The notes: generated by a model not told the origin, from the sequence alone. A DNA stretch of 64,000 bases from Propionibacteriales bacterium (GCA_026392455.1 JAPLCB010000003.1:1-64000); one strand, 5' to 3'; shown: positions 30,762 to 41,548, counted from the first letter of the stretch. Made by a program: numbers and translations.

Positions 30762-31022
30762 ATGGAAGCAAAGCTCTGTCCCCAGTGCCAGAACCCGATG
30801 ACCGAACGCGAGTTCCCCCACCTGAGCGTGACCAGCTGCGCCGGGTGCGGTGGCATCTTCCTGGCCCGTGCTGACCTCGGTGCGCTGATCGAGGCTGAGA
30901 ACGACTGGCACGCCCACCAGTCCGCGAACACCGCCGCACTGCCGCGGATCACCGGGGATACTCCGCCGCCGTCGTTGGTCGCCCGGTCGCGGGCCTACAT
31001 CGAGACCCTCTTCGGCGCGTGA
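30762..31022 (+). CDS. Small zinc-ribbon protein (TFIIB-type zinc finger)
   Basis: 86 residues. The N-terminal zinc ribbon has CPQCQNPM and CAGCGGIFL, the C-x2-C ... C-x2-C pattern of the zf-TFIIB group; the following FLARADLGALIEAEN is the usual helix. The function of these short proteins is unknown. ATG at 30762 is 6 nt after TACCGT (30750-30755), supporting a leaderless start and showing that this small frame is a real gene. It converges with murA2; four bases lie between the stops. Confidence 0.8.
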   Translation: MEAKLCPQCQNPMTEREFPHLSVTSCAGCGGIFLARADLGALIEAENDWHAHQSANTAALPRITGDTPPPSLVARSRAYIETLFGA

Positions 31023-31026
31023 GCGC

Positions 31027-32556
31027 CTAGCGGAGGTCGGTGAAGGTCTCGATCCGGGCGCCGAGCTGGTTGAGGCGCTCGGCGAGATCCTCGTAACCGC
31101 GGTTGATGACGTAGACCGACCGCAGCACCGAAGTGCCCTTCGAGGCCATCATCGCGAGCAGGATGACCACCGCCGGACGCAGGGCCGGCGGGCACACGAC
31201 CTCGGCACCCGACCAGTGGGTAGGTCCGTCGATCATCACCCGGTGCGGGTCCAGCAGGGTGACCTTGCCGCCGAGCTTGCTCAGCTCGGTCAGGTAGATC
31301 GCCCGGTTCTCGTAGACCCAGTCGTGCAGCATCGTCTGGCCCTGGGCCACCGCGGCGATCACGGCGAAGAACGGCAGGTTGTCGATGTTGAGGCCCGGGA
31401 AGGGCATCGGGTGGATCTTGTCGATGGGGGAGTGCAGCGGGGAGACCGCGGTGGTCAGGTCGACCAGCCTGGTCTCGCCGTTGGCTGCGGGGTACTCCTC
31501 GGTGCGCTCGTAGCGGAAGCCCATCTCCTCGAGCAGGGCGAGCTCGATCTCCATGAACTCGATCGGGACCCGCTTGATGGTGATCTCCGAACCCGTCACG
31601 ATGGCCGCTGCCAGCAACGACATCGCCTCGATCGGGTCCTCACTCGGCGAGTACTCCACGTCGACGTCGATCCGCCTGCACCCGGTGACCGTCAGGGTGG
31701 TCGTGCCGATGCCCTCGACGACCACACCGAGCTTCTGCAGGAAGAAGCAGAGGTCCTGGACCATGTAGTTGGGACTGGCGTTCCGGATCACCGTGGTGCT
31801 CTCGCACAGCGCGGCGGCCATCAGTGCGTTCTCGGTGACCGTGTCGCCCCGCTCGGTCAGCACGATCGGTCGCTGGGGCGTCGTGCCGCGTGCCACCATC
31901 GCGTGGTAGCTGCCGTCGGTGGCCTTGACCTCCAGGCCGAAGTGCCGCAGGGCAGTCAGGTGGGGTTCGACCGTACGGGTGCCCAGGTCGCAGCCTCCCG
32001 CGTACGGCAGGTCGAAGTCGGTACTCCGGTGCAGCAGCGGGCCGAGGAACATGATGATCGACCGGGTACGACGGGCAGCTTCCGAGTCGATCGCTGCGAT
32101 GTCGAGCCGCGCGGAACCGATGATCTCCAGGTCGTTGTCGTCGTTGAGCCACCGGGTCCTGACGCCGATACTGGCCAGGACCTCGAGCAGCCGGTTGACC
32201 TCCTCGATGCGCGCGACCTTGCGCAGCGTGGTCCGTCCGTTGTTGAGCAGAGCCGCGCACAGCAGGGCGACCCCGGCGTTCTTGGAGCTCTTGACGTCGA
32301 TGCTTCCGGACAGCGTCGTGGGACCGGTGACCCGCAGGTGCACCGGACCGGCACCGATGCTGACGATCTGCTCGTCGAGTGCTTCACCGATCCGGGCCAG
32401 CATCTCCAGCGAGACGTTCTGGTGACCGCGCTCGATCCGGTTCACCGCGCTCTGGCTGGTGCTGAGCGCGTCGGCCAGCTGCTGCTGGGTCCATCCCCGG
32501 TGCCGACGGGCGCTCCGGATCAGGGTGCCGATCTGGGTCAGGTAGTCGGCACTCAC
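31027..32556 (-). CDS. murA: HTH-fused UDP-N-acetylglucosamine 1-carboxyvinyltransferase
   Basis: 509 residues: an N-terminal XRE-type helix-turn-helix (about 8-62, with QQLADALSTSQSAVNRIERG) joined to a complete EPT/MurA domain. MurA adds enolpyruvate from PEP to UDP-GlcNAc, the first committed step of peptidoglycan synthesis. Lys92 (SSKN) and the catalytic-loop Cys189 (AGGCDLGTR) are kept, so activity and fosfomycin sensitivity are expected. The fusion is known in other actinobacteria as a second MurA. GTG at 32556 is 7 nt after TAGCGT, and a palindrome covers that promoter, suggesting self-regulation. Confidence 0.93.
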   Translation of the reverse strand: MSADYLTQIGTLIRSARRHRGWTQQQLADALSTSQSAVNRIERGHQNVSLEMLARIGEALDEQIVSIGAGPVHLRVTGPTTLSGSIDVKSSKNAGVALLCAALLNNGRTTLRKVARIEEVNRLLEVLASIGVRTRWLNDDNDLEIIGSARLDIAAIDSEAARRTRSIIMFLGPLLHRSTDFDLPYAGGCDLGTRTVEPHLTALRHFGLEVKATDGSYHAMVARGTTPQRPIVLTERGDTVTENALMAAALCESTTVIRNASPNYMVQDLCFFLQKLGVVVEGIGTTTLTVTGCRRIDVDVEYSPSEDPIEAMSLLAAAIVTGSEITIKRVPIEFMEIELALLEEMGFRYERTEEYPAANGETRLVDLTTAVSPLHSPIDKIHPMPFPGLNIDNLPFFAVIAAVAQGQTMLHDWVYENRAIYLTELSKLGGKVTLLDPHRVMIDGPTHWSGAEVVCPPALRPAVVILLAMMASKGTSVLRSVYVINRGYEDLAERLNQLGARIETFTDLR

Positions 32557-32563
32557 GGCTCGG

Positions 32564-32584
32564 ACGCTATCTCACATATGAGAT
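32564..32584 (-). promoter_or_regulatory. murA2 -10 box and overlapping palindrome
   Basis: The -10 box TAGCGT (32569-32564, minus strand) lies 7 nt before the GTG. A palindrome, ATCTCA-CATA-TGAGAT (32569-32584), starts at its first base and covers the upstream spacer, where a repressor would block RNA polymerase. The HTH part of the MurA protein is the obvious candidate to bind it. Confidence 0.6.
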
Positions 32585-32642
32585 GAAGCCAATGTGAGTG
32601 GCAACCCCGCGCGGCCTTGCCACTGACTGGCAGGATCGACCC

Positions 32643-33659
32643 ATGCGAGTGACGACGATCCACGCCGCCGGGGACATCCGACTCGAGGTCCGTCCGGACC
32701 TGGCCCTCACCGCCCCGACCGACGCGATCATCAAGATCACCGCCGGATGCATCTGTGGCTCGGACCTCTGGCCGTACCGCGGCGAGAACCCGATCAGCCC
32801 AGGGTCGACGATCGGCCACGAGATGGTCGGTGTGATCGAGGAGGTGGGCTCCGAGGTCTCCTCCTTCAAGCCCGGCGACTTCGTCGTGGTCCCGTTCTGC
32901 ACCTGTGACAACACCTGTCCGCACTGCCTGAACGGTGCCCAGTCGGCGTGCGTGAACGGCGGCTTCACCACCGGCGGTCAGGGCGAGTACGGCCTGGTCG
33001 GCCAGGCCGAAGGCAGTCTGGTCAAGACCGATGGCCTTCCCGATCCGAGCATGATCGCCTCCCTGCTGACCCTGTCCGACGTCTTCCCCACCGGCTGGCA
33101 CTGCGCGGTCTCCGCGGGGGTCAAGAAGGGCGATACCGTCGTCGTCGTGGGCGACGGGGCCGTCGGACTCTGCGGCGTCCTCGCCGCCGTTCAGCTCGGG
33201 GCCGAGAAGGTGATCGCGATGTCCCGGCACGCGAGCCGGCAGCGGGTTGCCGAGGCCTTCGGAGCCACCCACATCGTGGCCGAGCGCGGTGCCGAGGGCG
33301 CCAACCGGATCAAGGAGATCACCGCGGGGATCGGTGCGGACGCGGTCCTCGAGTGCGTCGGCACCGACGACTCGATGCGGATGGCCTTCCAAGCGGCCCG
33401 ACCGGGCGCCACCGTCGGATTCGTCGGCGTTCCGCACGGGGTCAAGCTCCCGGTCGAGAAGATGTTCGCCAAGAACGTCGGTCTCGCCGGCGGCGTCGCC
33501 CCGGTGCGCAAGTACCTGCCCGAGCTGCTCGACCTGGTCACCTCGGGAAGAGTCGACCCCGGCCTGGTGTTCGACTCCGTGATGCCGTTGTCCGAGGTCG
33601 CCGAGGGCTACCGCGCGATGGACGAGCGGCGCGCCATCAAGGTCCTGCTCCACCCCTGA
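32643..33659 (+). CDS. Zinc-dependent alcohol dehydrogenase family protein
   Basis: 338 residues, medium-chain dehydrogenase. Catalytic zinc ligands are in CICGSDLWPY and GHEMVG; the structural zinc site is the four-Cys group CTCDNTCPHCLNGAQSACV; the Rossmann motif is VVVGDGAVGLCG. Substrate not determined. CAGGAT, 6 nt before the ATG, is a weak match to the leaderless -10 box. Ten bases after its stop begins the PEP-mutase-like gene, preceded by AAAGGA, so the two form an operon, divergent from murA2 and sharing its promoter region. Confidence 0.9.
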   Translation: MRVTTIHAAGDIRLEVRPDLALTAPTDAIIKITAGCICGSDLWPYRGENPISPGSTIGHEMVGVIEEVGSEVSSFKPGDFVVVPFCTCDNTCPHCLNGAQSACVNGGFTTGGQGEYGLVGQAEGSLVKTDGLPDPSMIASLLTLSDVFPTGWHCAVSAGVKKGDTVVVVGDGAVGLCGVLAAVQLGAEKVIAMSRHASRQRVAEAFGATHIVAERGAEGANRIKEITAGIGADAVLECVGTDDSMRMAFQAARPGATVGFVGVPHGVKLPVEKMFAKNVGLAGGVAPVRKYLPELLDLVTSGRVDPGLVFDSVMPLSEVAEGYRAMDERRAIKVLLHP

Positions 33660-33669
33660 AAGGAACACG

Positions 33670-34425
33670 ATGTCCGCTGAACTCGCTGCCAAGGCGCAGG
33701 CTCTCCTGGCGCTCCACCAACCCGGCAACCCCGGAGTCCTGCCGACGGTCTGGGATGCCTGGTCGGCCAACGTCGCCGTCACGGCAGGCTTCTCCGGCCT
33801 GACGGTCGGAAGCCACCCGTTGGCAGACTCGATCGGGCGACCCGACGGCGAGGGAATGTCCTTCGACGAGCTCACCACCCGGGTCACCCAGATCACCGGG
33901 TCCGTCGACGTCCCGGTCTCGGTCGACATCGAATCCGGTTACGCACAGTCGCCGCGGACACTGATCGACGGTCTCCTGGCTGCCGGAGCAGTCGGGCTGA
34001 ACATCGAGGACACGGTGCACAGCGAAGGCGGCCGGATGCGCACGTCGGCCGAGCACGCTGACCTGATCGGCGAGCTCCGGGCCGCGGCCGACAGCACCGG
34101 TGTCCACGTCGTCCTGAACGCGCGGACCGACACGTTCAAGAACAAGCTCGGCGAGGACGACGAACGCGTCGACCTCGCGATCGCGCGGATGACAGCCTGC
34201 GCCGAGACCGGCGCCGACTCGCTCTACCCGGTCGGCTTCCACGACGAGGAGACACTGGCCCGGATCTGCGCGGCGTTGCCGCGACCGGTCAACGCGATCG
34301 CGAACCCGGTCGACGGCGACCTGGCGATGTACGCCCGTGCCGGTGCCGGTCGGATCAGCTTCGGACCGATCTGGCAGATGAACCTGGCGAAGGTCTCGGC
34401 CGAATGGCTCGCCCGCTGGAAGTGA
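33670..34425 (+). CDS. Isocitrate lyase / PEP mutase family enzyme
   Basis: 251 residues, TIM-barrel C-C or P-C bond lyase family. VSVDIESGYAQ corresponds to the metal-binding DxE/D loop and GLNIEDTVHSEG to the second acidic motif. The family includes PEP mutase, oxaloacetate hydrolase and 2-methylisocitrate lyase. The isocitrate-lyase catalytic KKCGH motif is not seen, so glyoxylate-shunt activity is unlikely. Second gene of a two-gene operon with the zinc dehydrogenase, so the two may act on one carbon source. Confidence 0.85.
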   Translation: MSAELAAKAQALLALHQPGNPGVLPTVWDAWSANVAVTAGFSGLTVGSHPLADSIGRPDGEGMSFDELTTRVTQITGSVDVPVSVDIESGYAQSPRTLIDGLLAAGAVGLNIEDTVHSEGGRMRTSAEHADLIGELRAAADSTGVHVVLNARTDTFKNKLGEDDERVDLAIARMTACAETGADSLYPVGFHDEETLARICAALPRPVNAIANPVDGDLAMYARAGAGRISFGPIWQMNLAKVSAEWLARWK

Positions 34426-34441
34426 CCGGAGACCGGACCGG

Positions 34442-34834
34442 CTAGCGGCGGACCATTCCGACCAGGCCGCGGATCGACCCGGCGACCAGGTTGCCCATCG
34501 CGAAGTGGTCGTCCCAGACCGTGATCAGGCCGTCGCGGACCTCGAAGGTGCCGCAGACCCAGAACGACGACTCCCACCGGCGGTAGCCGAGGTAGTCGGT
34601 ACGGTCGGTCAGCACGATCGGCCCGTTCGCGGCGATGTGGTGCAGGTCCACCCGGAAGGTCACGCCACGGCGTTCCATGTCGCGCAGCATCGCGAACACC
34701 TTGGTCCCGCGGAACGTCGGCATGCCGGTGTTGCGCCACTCGATGGCGGGGGAGAGCAGCTCGACGGCGGCGTCGCCCTGCCGCTTCTCCAGCAGGTCGA
34801 GGAAGGTCGCCACGACGGTGGCTTCAGCAGTCAT
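34442..34834 (-). CDS. Limonene-1,2-epoxide-hydrolase-like protein
   Basis: 130-residue cone-shaped alpha+beta barrel of the SnoaL/LEH group. The arrangement RTD (in LTDRTDYLGYRRW) followed by VWDDHF matches the Asp-Arg-Asp catalytic set of limonene-epoxide hydrolase and M. tuberculosis EphG, so epoxide opening is plausible; the natural substrate is unknown. ATG at 34834 is 6 nt after TAACCT (34846-34841), a leaderless arrangement. It converges with the PEP-mutase-like gene. Confidence 0.85.
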   Translation of the reverse strand: MTAEATVVATFLDLLEKRQGDAAVELLSPAIEWRNTGMPTFRGTKVFAMLRDMERRGVTFRVDLHHIAANGPIVLTDRTDYLGYRRWESSFWVCGTFEVRDGLITVWDDHFAMGNLVAGSIRGLVGMVRR

Positions 34835-34912
34835 GGGGCCAGGTTAGTCCGGTCTACTCCACCCGAGATCAGATCGCCCGATCGGCCTACGATGGAAGCG
34901 GAGGTAGATCCG

Positions 34913-35320
34913 ATGACCACGACGCTCGAACCCGACGAGACCCGACTCGCTGCCCCTCGCGTCCTGATCGTCGACGACACCGAGGACGCTCGTTCCCTCC
35001 TCCGGATCAGACTGGCCAACCACGGCTCCTACTGCGTCGTCGGCGAGGCGGTCGACGGGCTGGACGCGATCCGTCAGGCGCGGCTGCTGCAACCCGAGCT
35101 GGTCATCCTGGACATGGCGATGCCCCGCATGGACGGCCTGGAGGCCCTGCCACTGATCCGGAGCGCGGCTCCGGCCGCCCGGGTGATCGTGCTCACCGTC
35201 CTCCAGCCCGGCACCCTGGAGGAGATGGCCCTCGCTGCCGGCGCCGACTGCTACGTCGTGAAGGGCGGGACCTTGAAGCAGTTCATCGGCGTGATCGACG
35301 CGGTCCTGGGCGCCGCGTGA
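34913..35320 (+). CDS. Single-domain response regulator
   Basis: 135 residues, a receiver domain with no output domain. Acidic pair VLIVDDTEDAR, phospho-acceptor LVILDMAMPRMDG, the switch Thr in VIVLTV and the Lys in CYVVKGG are all present, so phosphorylation is expected. No histidine kinase is encoded nearby. ATG at 34913 has GGAGG eight bases upstream, with TACGAT about 20 bases further up as -10. It ends in GTGA overlapping the thioesterase start, so the two proteins are translationally coupled. CheY/Spo0F-like signalling by protein contact is the likely mode. Confidence 0.88.
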   Translation: MTTTLEPDETRLAAPRVLIVDDTEDARSLLRIRLANHGSYCVVGEAVDGLDAIRQARLLQPELVILDMAMPRMDGLEALPLIRSAAPAARVIVLTVLQPGTLEEMALAAGADCYVVKGGTLKQFIGVIDAVLGAA

Positions 35321-35769
35321 TCACCACCAGTCTCCAGGACCGCTACTTCCCGGACCTGCCGTGCTTCGGCTGCGGCCCCGCCAACGCCGAGGGTCTGCGA
35401 CTCAAGAGCTACCTGGTCGACGGCCAGGTGACCGCCGAGTTCCTGCCGTGGCCCCAGCACGACAACGGTCTGGGTTTCCTCAACGGCGGGATCATCGCCA
35501 CCGTGCTCGACTGCCACAGTGCCGCGCTGGTCACCCACGAGGCCTACACCCAGGGCTGGCCCGCGCTGCCCGGGACGGACCTCCCGTACGTCACGGCGGG
35601 GTTAGACGTCCGCTACCTGCGACCCTCCCCGCTGACCGAACCCGTCCGGCTCCTGGGGCGGGTGATCGAGTCGACGGAGCCCCAGATCACCGCGGAGGTC
35701 TGGCTGGAGCACGGCGGCAAGGAACGCGCCCGGGCCTCAGCGACCTGGAAGCGCTGGCGCCCGCGCTGA
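35317..35769 (+). CDS. PaaI-type hotdog thioesterase
   Basis: 150 residues with a single hotdog fold. GLGFLNGGIIATVLDCHSAA carries the Gly-Gly pair and Asp of the PaaI/YbgC-like active site, used for acyl-CoA hydrolysis. The Cys-rich N-terminal start LPCFGCGPANAEGL is common in this subgroup. GTG at 35317 overlaps the stop of the response regulator. The acyl group is unknown. Confidence 0.88.
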   Translation: MITTSLQDRYFPDLPCFGCGPANAEGLRLKSYLVDGQVTAEFLPWPQHDNGLGFLNGGIIATVLDCHSAALVTHEAYTQGWPALPGTDLPYVTAGLDVRYLRPSPLTEPVRLLGRVIESTEPQITAEVWLEHGGKERARASATWKRWRPR

Positions 35770-35795
35770 CGTTCGCACGCTGCTAGGTTCACCTC

Positions 35796-36251
35796 ATGCA
35801 GGGATCAGTGACGGTCACGATGGCCGCAGAACCGGCCGTGGTCTGGAGCCTGGTCAGCGACGTCACCAGGATCGGCGAGTTCTCACCCGAGACCTTCGAA
35901 GCGGTCTGGCTCGGTGGCGCATCGGCTCCAGCGCTCGGAGCCCGGTTCAAGGGACACGTGAAGCGCAACGGCGTGGGTCCGACCTACTGGACCCTGTGCG
36001 AGATCACCGACTTCGTCGACGGCGAGCGCTTCGAGTTCGCCGTCCTGGTCGAGGGCCGCACCATCAACCGGTGGGGGTACACGCTCCGACCGGTCGAGGG
36101 TGGTACCGAGGTGACCGAGCACTTCGCACTCCAGCCCAGCCTCTTCACCCGGGCGTACTGGTTGCTGCTGGGACGACTCCGCGGCCGCACCAACGAGCGC
36201 GGGATGCGCGAGACCCTGGAACGGATCCGTGCCGTCGCCGAGGCAGCCTGA
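35796..36251 (+). CDS. SRPBCC-family lipid-binding-like protein
   Basis: 151 residues, START/Bet v 1 helix-grip fold, similar to polyketide-cyclase/dehydrase-type proteins. It begins QGSVTVTMAAEPAVVWSLVSDV and has the typical strand FEFAVLVEGRTINRWGYTL. Probably binds a hydrophobic ligand; no enzymatic residues can be assigned. ATG at 35796 is 6 nt after TAGGTT (35784-35789), the start of a leaderless operon with the GNAT gene (start overlapping its stop by one base) and the zinc-type dehydrogenase. Confidence 0.85.
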   Translation: MQGSVTVTMAAEPAVVWSLVSDVTRIGEFSPETFEAVWLGGASAPALGARFKGHVKRNGVGPTYWTLCEITDFVDGERFEFAVLVEGRTINRWGYTLRPVEGGTEVTEHFALQPSLFTRAYWLLLGRLRGRTNERGMRETLERIRAVAEAA

Positions 36252-36736
36252 TGTCGGTCCACCTCCGCCCGCTGGTTGCTGGTGAGCAGCCGCACCCGGC
36301 CACCGCCGACTCCGAGTTCGACGACTTCGGTCCGCGGGTGCACCCAGACCCACCCCCGTCCCGGATCGACGAGGACGGCTCGGTGGGCATCGTCGAGAAC
36401 GGCGCCGTGGTCGGCACCGTCGGTTGGCACTGGGTCCAGTGGGGACCCAGCGCGGGTTCCCGCTGCCCGATGATCGGGATCTCGTTGGTCGCGGCGGCCC
36501 GGGGTCGCGGCATCGGCTCGGAGGCTCAGCGTCAGGTCGTCGACCTGCTCTTCAGGGCCACGGCGTCGAACCGGGTCGAGGCGCACACCGACGTCACGAA
36601 CATCGCCGAGCAGCGCGCCCTGGAGAAGGCCGGTTTCACCCGCGAGGGCCTCGTCCGGGGAGCACAGTGGCGCAACGGCGCCTACCACGACGGCTATCTC
36701 TACTCGATCTTGCGCAACGAATGGGAGCAGGCATGA
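36251..36736 (+). CDS. GNAT-family N-acetyltransferase
   Basis: 161 residues, RimJ/RimL-like. The acetyl-CoA loop is ARGRGIGSEAQ (R/Q-x-x-G-x-G/A), preceded by the beta-strand PMIGISLVA, and the C-terminal part has ALEKAGFTREG, a common GNAT ending. It may acetylate an N-terminus, an amine or a small drug; the target is unknown. The stop overlaps the next start (ATGA), so it is coupled to the dehydrogenase. Confidence 0.88.
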   Translation: MSVHLRPLVAGEQPHPATADSEFDDFGPRVHPDPPPSRIDEDGSVGIVENGAVVGTVGWHWVQWGPSAGSRCPMIGISLVAAARGRGIGSEAQRQVVDLLFRATASNRVEAHTDVTNIAEQRALEKAGFTREGLVRGAQWRNGAYHDGYLYSILRNEWEQA

Positions 36737-37896
36737 AGGCAGTCATCGTCAGCAACGCGGACCTCAGCGTCGGGGACGTCGAGGCTCCGGCTCCGGGGCG
36801 CGGCCAGCTCGTCCTGGACGTCGTCCGCTGCGGGATCTGCGGCTCCGACCTGCACGCCCGCCACCAGGCCGATGCGGTCGCCGACATCGCCGCCGAGATC
36901 GGCTACGCAGGCTTCATGCGCTCGAAGGAGAAGGTGGTCCTCGGCCACGAGTTCTCCGGCATCGTCACCGCCACCGGCAAGGGCACCCGCCTCAAGGAAG
37001 GCACTCCGGTCGTCTCGTTCCCGCTGCTGCGCCTCGGCACGGACGTGCACACCACCGGGCTCTCGGCCCGTGCTCCCGGCGCGTACGCCGAGCAGGTCCT
37101 GGTCCAGGATGCCCTCAGCCTGGCCATCCCGAACGGGCTGGCCACTGATGTTGCCGCCCTGACCGAGCCGTTGGCGGTCGGCCTGCACGCCGTACGACGC
37201 GGCGAGGTCGGCAAGGGGCAGGTGGCGATCGTCATCGGCTGCGGACCGGTCGGGCTCGCGGTGATCATGATGCTCAAGGCCCACGGCGTGAAGACCGTGA
37301 TCGCCAGCGACTTCTCCGCTGGTCGGCGCGCCCTGGCCGTCACCTGCGGGGCTGATGTCGTGATCGATCCGGCCCACGAGTCGCCGTACTCGTCAGCCGC
37401 CTCGCACGGGCACCTGACCAAGGCTCCGGACGTCTTCGAGCTCGGCGTCTCGACCGTGGAGAAGCTCGCCAAGCTCCCGGTTCCCTGGCCACTGGTGTGG
37501 CGGGCCGCCGAGAAGGTCGGCGCCGCCACTCCGAAGCACCCGGTCGTCTTCGAGTGCGTCGGTGTCCCGGGCGTGATCGAGGAGATCATCAGCACCGCGC
37601 CGCTCTACTCGCGCGTGGTGGTGGTGGGCGTGTGCATGGAGGCCGACAAGATCCGCCCGTCGATGGCGATCAACAAGGAGATCGATCTCCGGTTCGTGCT
37701 CGGCTACACGCCGCTGGAGTTCCACGACGCCCTGCACCTGCTGGCCGAGGGGAAGGTCAACGCGGAGCCGATCATCACCGGGGTCGTCGGACTCGAGGGC
37801 GTCGCCGGTGCGTTCGACGCGCTCAAGGACCCCGAGACCCACGCCAAGATCCTGATCGACCCGAGCAGCTCCGCGACGACGCCGGTCCCGCGCTGA
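36733..37896 (+). CDS. Zinc-type dehydrogenase lacking the structural zinc site
   Basis: 387 residues, medium-chain dehydrogenase fold. Catalytic zinc ligands: GICGSDLHARH and GHEFSG; Rossmann motif VIGCGPVGLAVIMM. The loop that normally bears four structural-zinc cysteines is replaced by SFPLLRLGTDVHTTG, so only one zinc is expected. There is also an insertion of about 40 residues after VVIDPAHE. Third gene of the SRPBCC-GNAT-dehydrogenase operon, joined by ATGA overlap. Substrate unknown. Confidence 0.85.
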   Translation: MKAVIVSNADLSVGDVEAPAPGRGQLVLDVVRCGICGSDLHARHQADAVADIAAEIGYAGFMRSKEKVVLGHEFSGIVTATGKGTRLKEGTPVVSFPLLRLGTDVHTTGLSARAPGAYAEQVLVQDALSLAIPNGLATDVAALTEPLAVGLHAVRRGEVGKGQVAIVIGCGPVGLAVIMMLKAHGVKTVIASDFSAGRRALAVTCGADVVIDPAHESPYSSAASHGHLTKAPDVFELGVSTVEKLAKLPVPWPLVWRAAEKVGAATPKHPVVFECVGVPGVIEEIISTAPLYSRVVVVGVCMEADKIRPSMAINKEIDLRFVLGYTPLEFHDALHLLAEGKVNAEPIITGVVGLEGVAGAFDALKDPETHAKILIDPSSSATTPVPR

Positions 37897-37925
37897 CCTC
37901 GCCGCGACGAGGCACCGTCAGAGCC

Positions 37926-38381
37926 ATGAGCCCCGAGGACCAGCACCTGCGCGATCTCGCGCTGCTGCGCAGCGTCCGGGACCGGATCGACCGGGAGTAC
38001 GCACGCCCGTTGGACGTCGAGGCGCTGGCCCGCGGCGTGCACCTGTCGGCCGGGCACCTCAGCCGGGAGTTCAGGCGGGCCTACGGCGAACCGCCGTACA
38101 GGTACCTGATGACCCGACGGATCGAGCGTGCGATGGCGCTGCTGCGCCGGGGAGACCTGAGCGTCACCGAGGTCTGCTTCGAGGTCGGCTGCTCGTCGTT
38201 GGGCACGTTCAGCACCCGGTTCACCGAGCTGGTGGGGATGTCACCGAGCGCGTACCGCGAGCAAGCGCTCGAGCTCACCGGGGAGATCCCGTCCTGCGTC
38301 TCCAAGCAGGTGACCCGTCCGGTGCGCACCAGCGCGGCCGCGCCGACATCGATCAGGAATCAAGAAGCACCGGCGTCCTGA
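37926..38381 (+). CDS. AraC-type DNA-binding regulator (short form)
   Basis: 151 residues. Two helix-turn-helix motifs of the AraC/XylS domain fill residues 15-110 (LARGVHLSAGHLSREFRRAYG and VCFEVGCSSLGTFSTRFTELVG). There is no N-terminal sensor domain; a 40-residue low-complexity tail follows. Such short AraC proteins often accompany a glyoxalase-fold gene, as here, and are likely to control it. No clear Shine-Dalgarno or TANNNT box precedes ATG 37926. Confidence 0.88.
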   Translation: MSPEDQHLRDLALLRSVRDRIDREYARPLDVEALARGVHLSAGHLSREFRRAYGEPPYRYLMTRRIERAMALLRRGDLSVTEVCFEVGCSSLGTFSTRFTELVGMSPSAYREQALELTGEIPSCVSKQVTRPVRTSAAAPTSIRNQEAPAS

Positions 38382-38401
38382 GGACCTCTAGCGTGGTGGA
38401 C

Positions 38402-38812
38402 ATGGACATCAGCATTCACAACGCCTTCCTCCCGCACACCGACCGGGACGCAGCCGTCGCCTTCTACTGCGACACCCTCGGCTTCGACCTCCGCAACGAC
38501 GTCGGCTACAACGGCATGCACTGGCTGACGGTCGGGCATCCCGATCAGCCGGGCACGTCCCTGGTGCTCACCCCGCCGGCTGCCGATCCCGGCGTCACCG
38601 ACGAGGAGCGCCGGACGATCCGCGAGATGATGGCGAAGGGCACCTACGCCATCCTGACCCTGGCCACACCGGACCTCGACGCGACCTTCGAGAAGCTCCA
38701 GGCGTCGGACGCCGAGGTCGTCCAGGAGCCGATCGACCAGCCGTACGGGATCCGCGACTGCGCCATCCGGGACCCGTTCGGCAACCTGATCCGCATCAAC
38801 CAGGTGAGCTGA
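38402..38812 (+). CDS. VOC-family (glyoxalase/bleomycin-resistance fold) protein
   Basis: 136 residues, two beta-alpha-beta-beta-beta units: DAAVAFYCDTLGFDLR in the first and RDPFGNLIRINQ in the second. It may be a dioxygenase-like, isomerase or ligand-sequestering protein; metal ligands cannot be assigned securely. ATG at 38402 is 7 nt after TAGCGT (38389-38394), so a leaderless start is preferred over GTG 38393. It is 41 bases upstream of the UvrA paralogue and probably co-transcribed. Confidence 0.85.
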   Translation: MDISIHNAFLPHTDRDAAVAFYCDTLGFDLRNDVGYNGMHWLTVGHPDQPGTSLVLTPPAADPGVTDEERRTIREMMAKGTYAILTLATPDLDATFEKLQASDAEVVQEPIDQPYGIRDCAIRDPFGNLIRINQVS

Positions 38813-38853
38813 GCAGCAGAACGCCGACCGACCCACACCAGGAGCACCGCCGC

Positions 38854-41226
<2,373 letters not shown>

Positions 41227-41302
41227 CACTTCGTTATGTCAAGCCAGAGAGCGTGGAGAGGTCGCCCACCAGGGGATGATGGGGCCACTTCTCCCGCGGC
41301 TT

Positions 41303-41548
41303 CTACGCCTGACCGGATCGGTTCTCGCCGCTGCTCGGAGCCGACAGACGCCGGACCCAGCGCCGCTGCGCTGCACCGAACACCACGATGCTGGCGACAG
41401 TCGCGCCCAGGACAGCGAGCAACGTCAGCCCTCGATCATCGTTGGTGACGTCTCGGACCCGGAGCGTCGTCTCGACCATGACTGCACAGAGCACCACCAC
41501 GAGCAGGTACATCCGCCACCGAAGCCCGGGGAAAACGCGTTCGCCCAT
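41303..41548 (-). CDS. Small membrane protein, function unknown
   Basis: 81 residues with two predicted membrane helices (about 12-29 and 40-60) and a basic C-terminus. No family recognised. Support for a real gene: TAATGT (41560-41555) lies exactly 6 nt before the ATG, the leaderless arrangement shared by many genes here. The flanking intergenic DNA is locally AT-rich. Confidence 0.6.
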   Translation of the reverse strand: MGERVFPGLRWRMYLLVVVLCAVMVETTLRVRDVTNDDRGLTLLAVLGATVASIVVFGAAQRRWVRRLSAPSSGENRSGQA

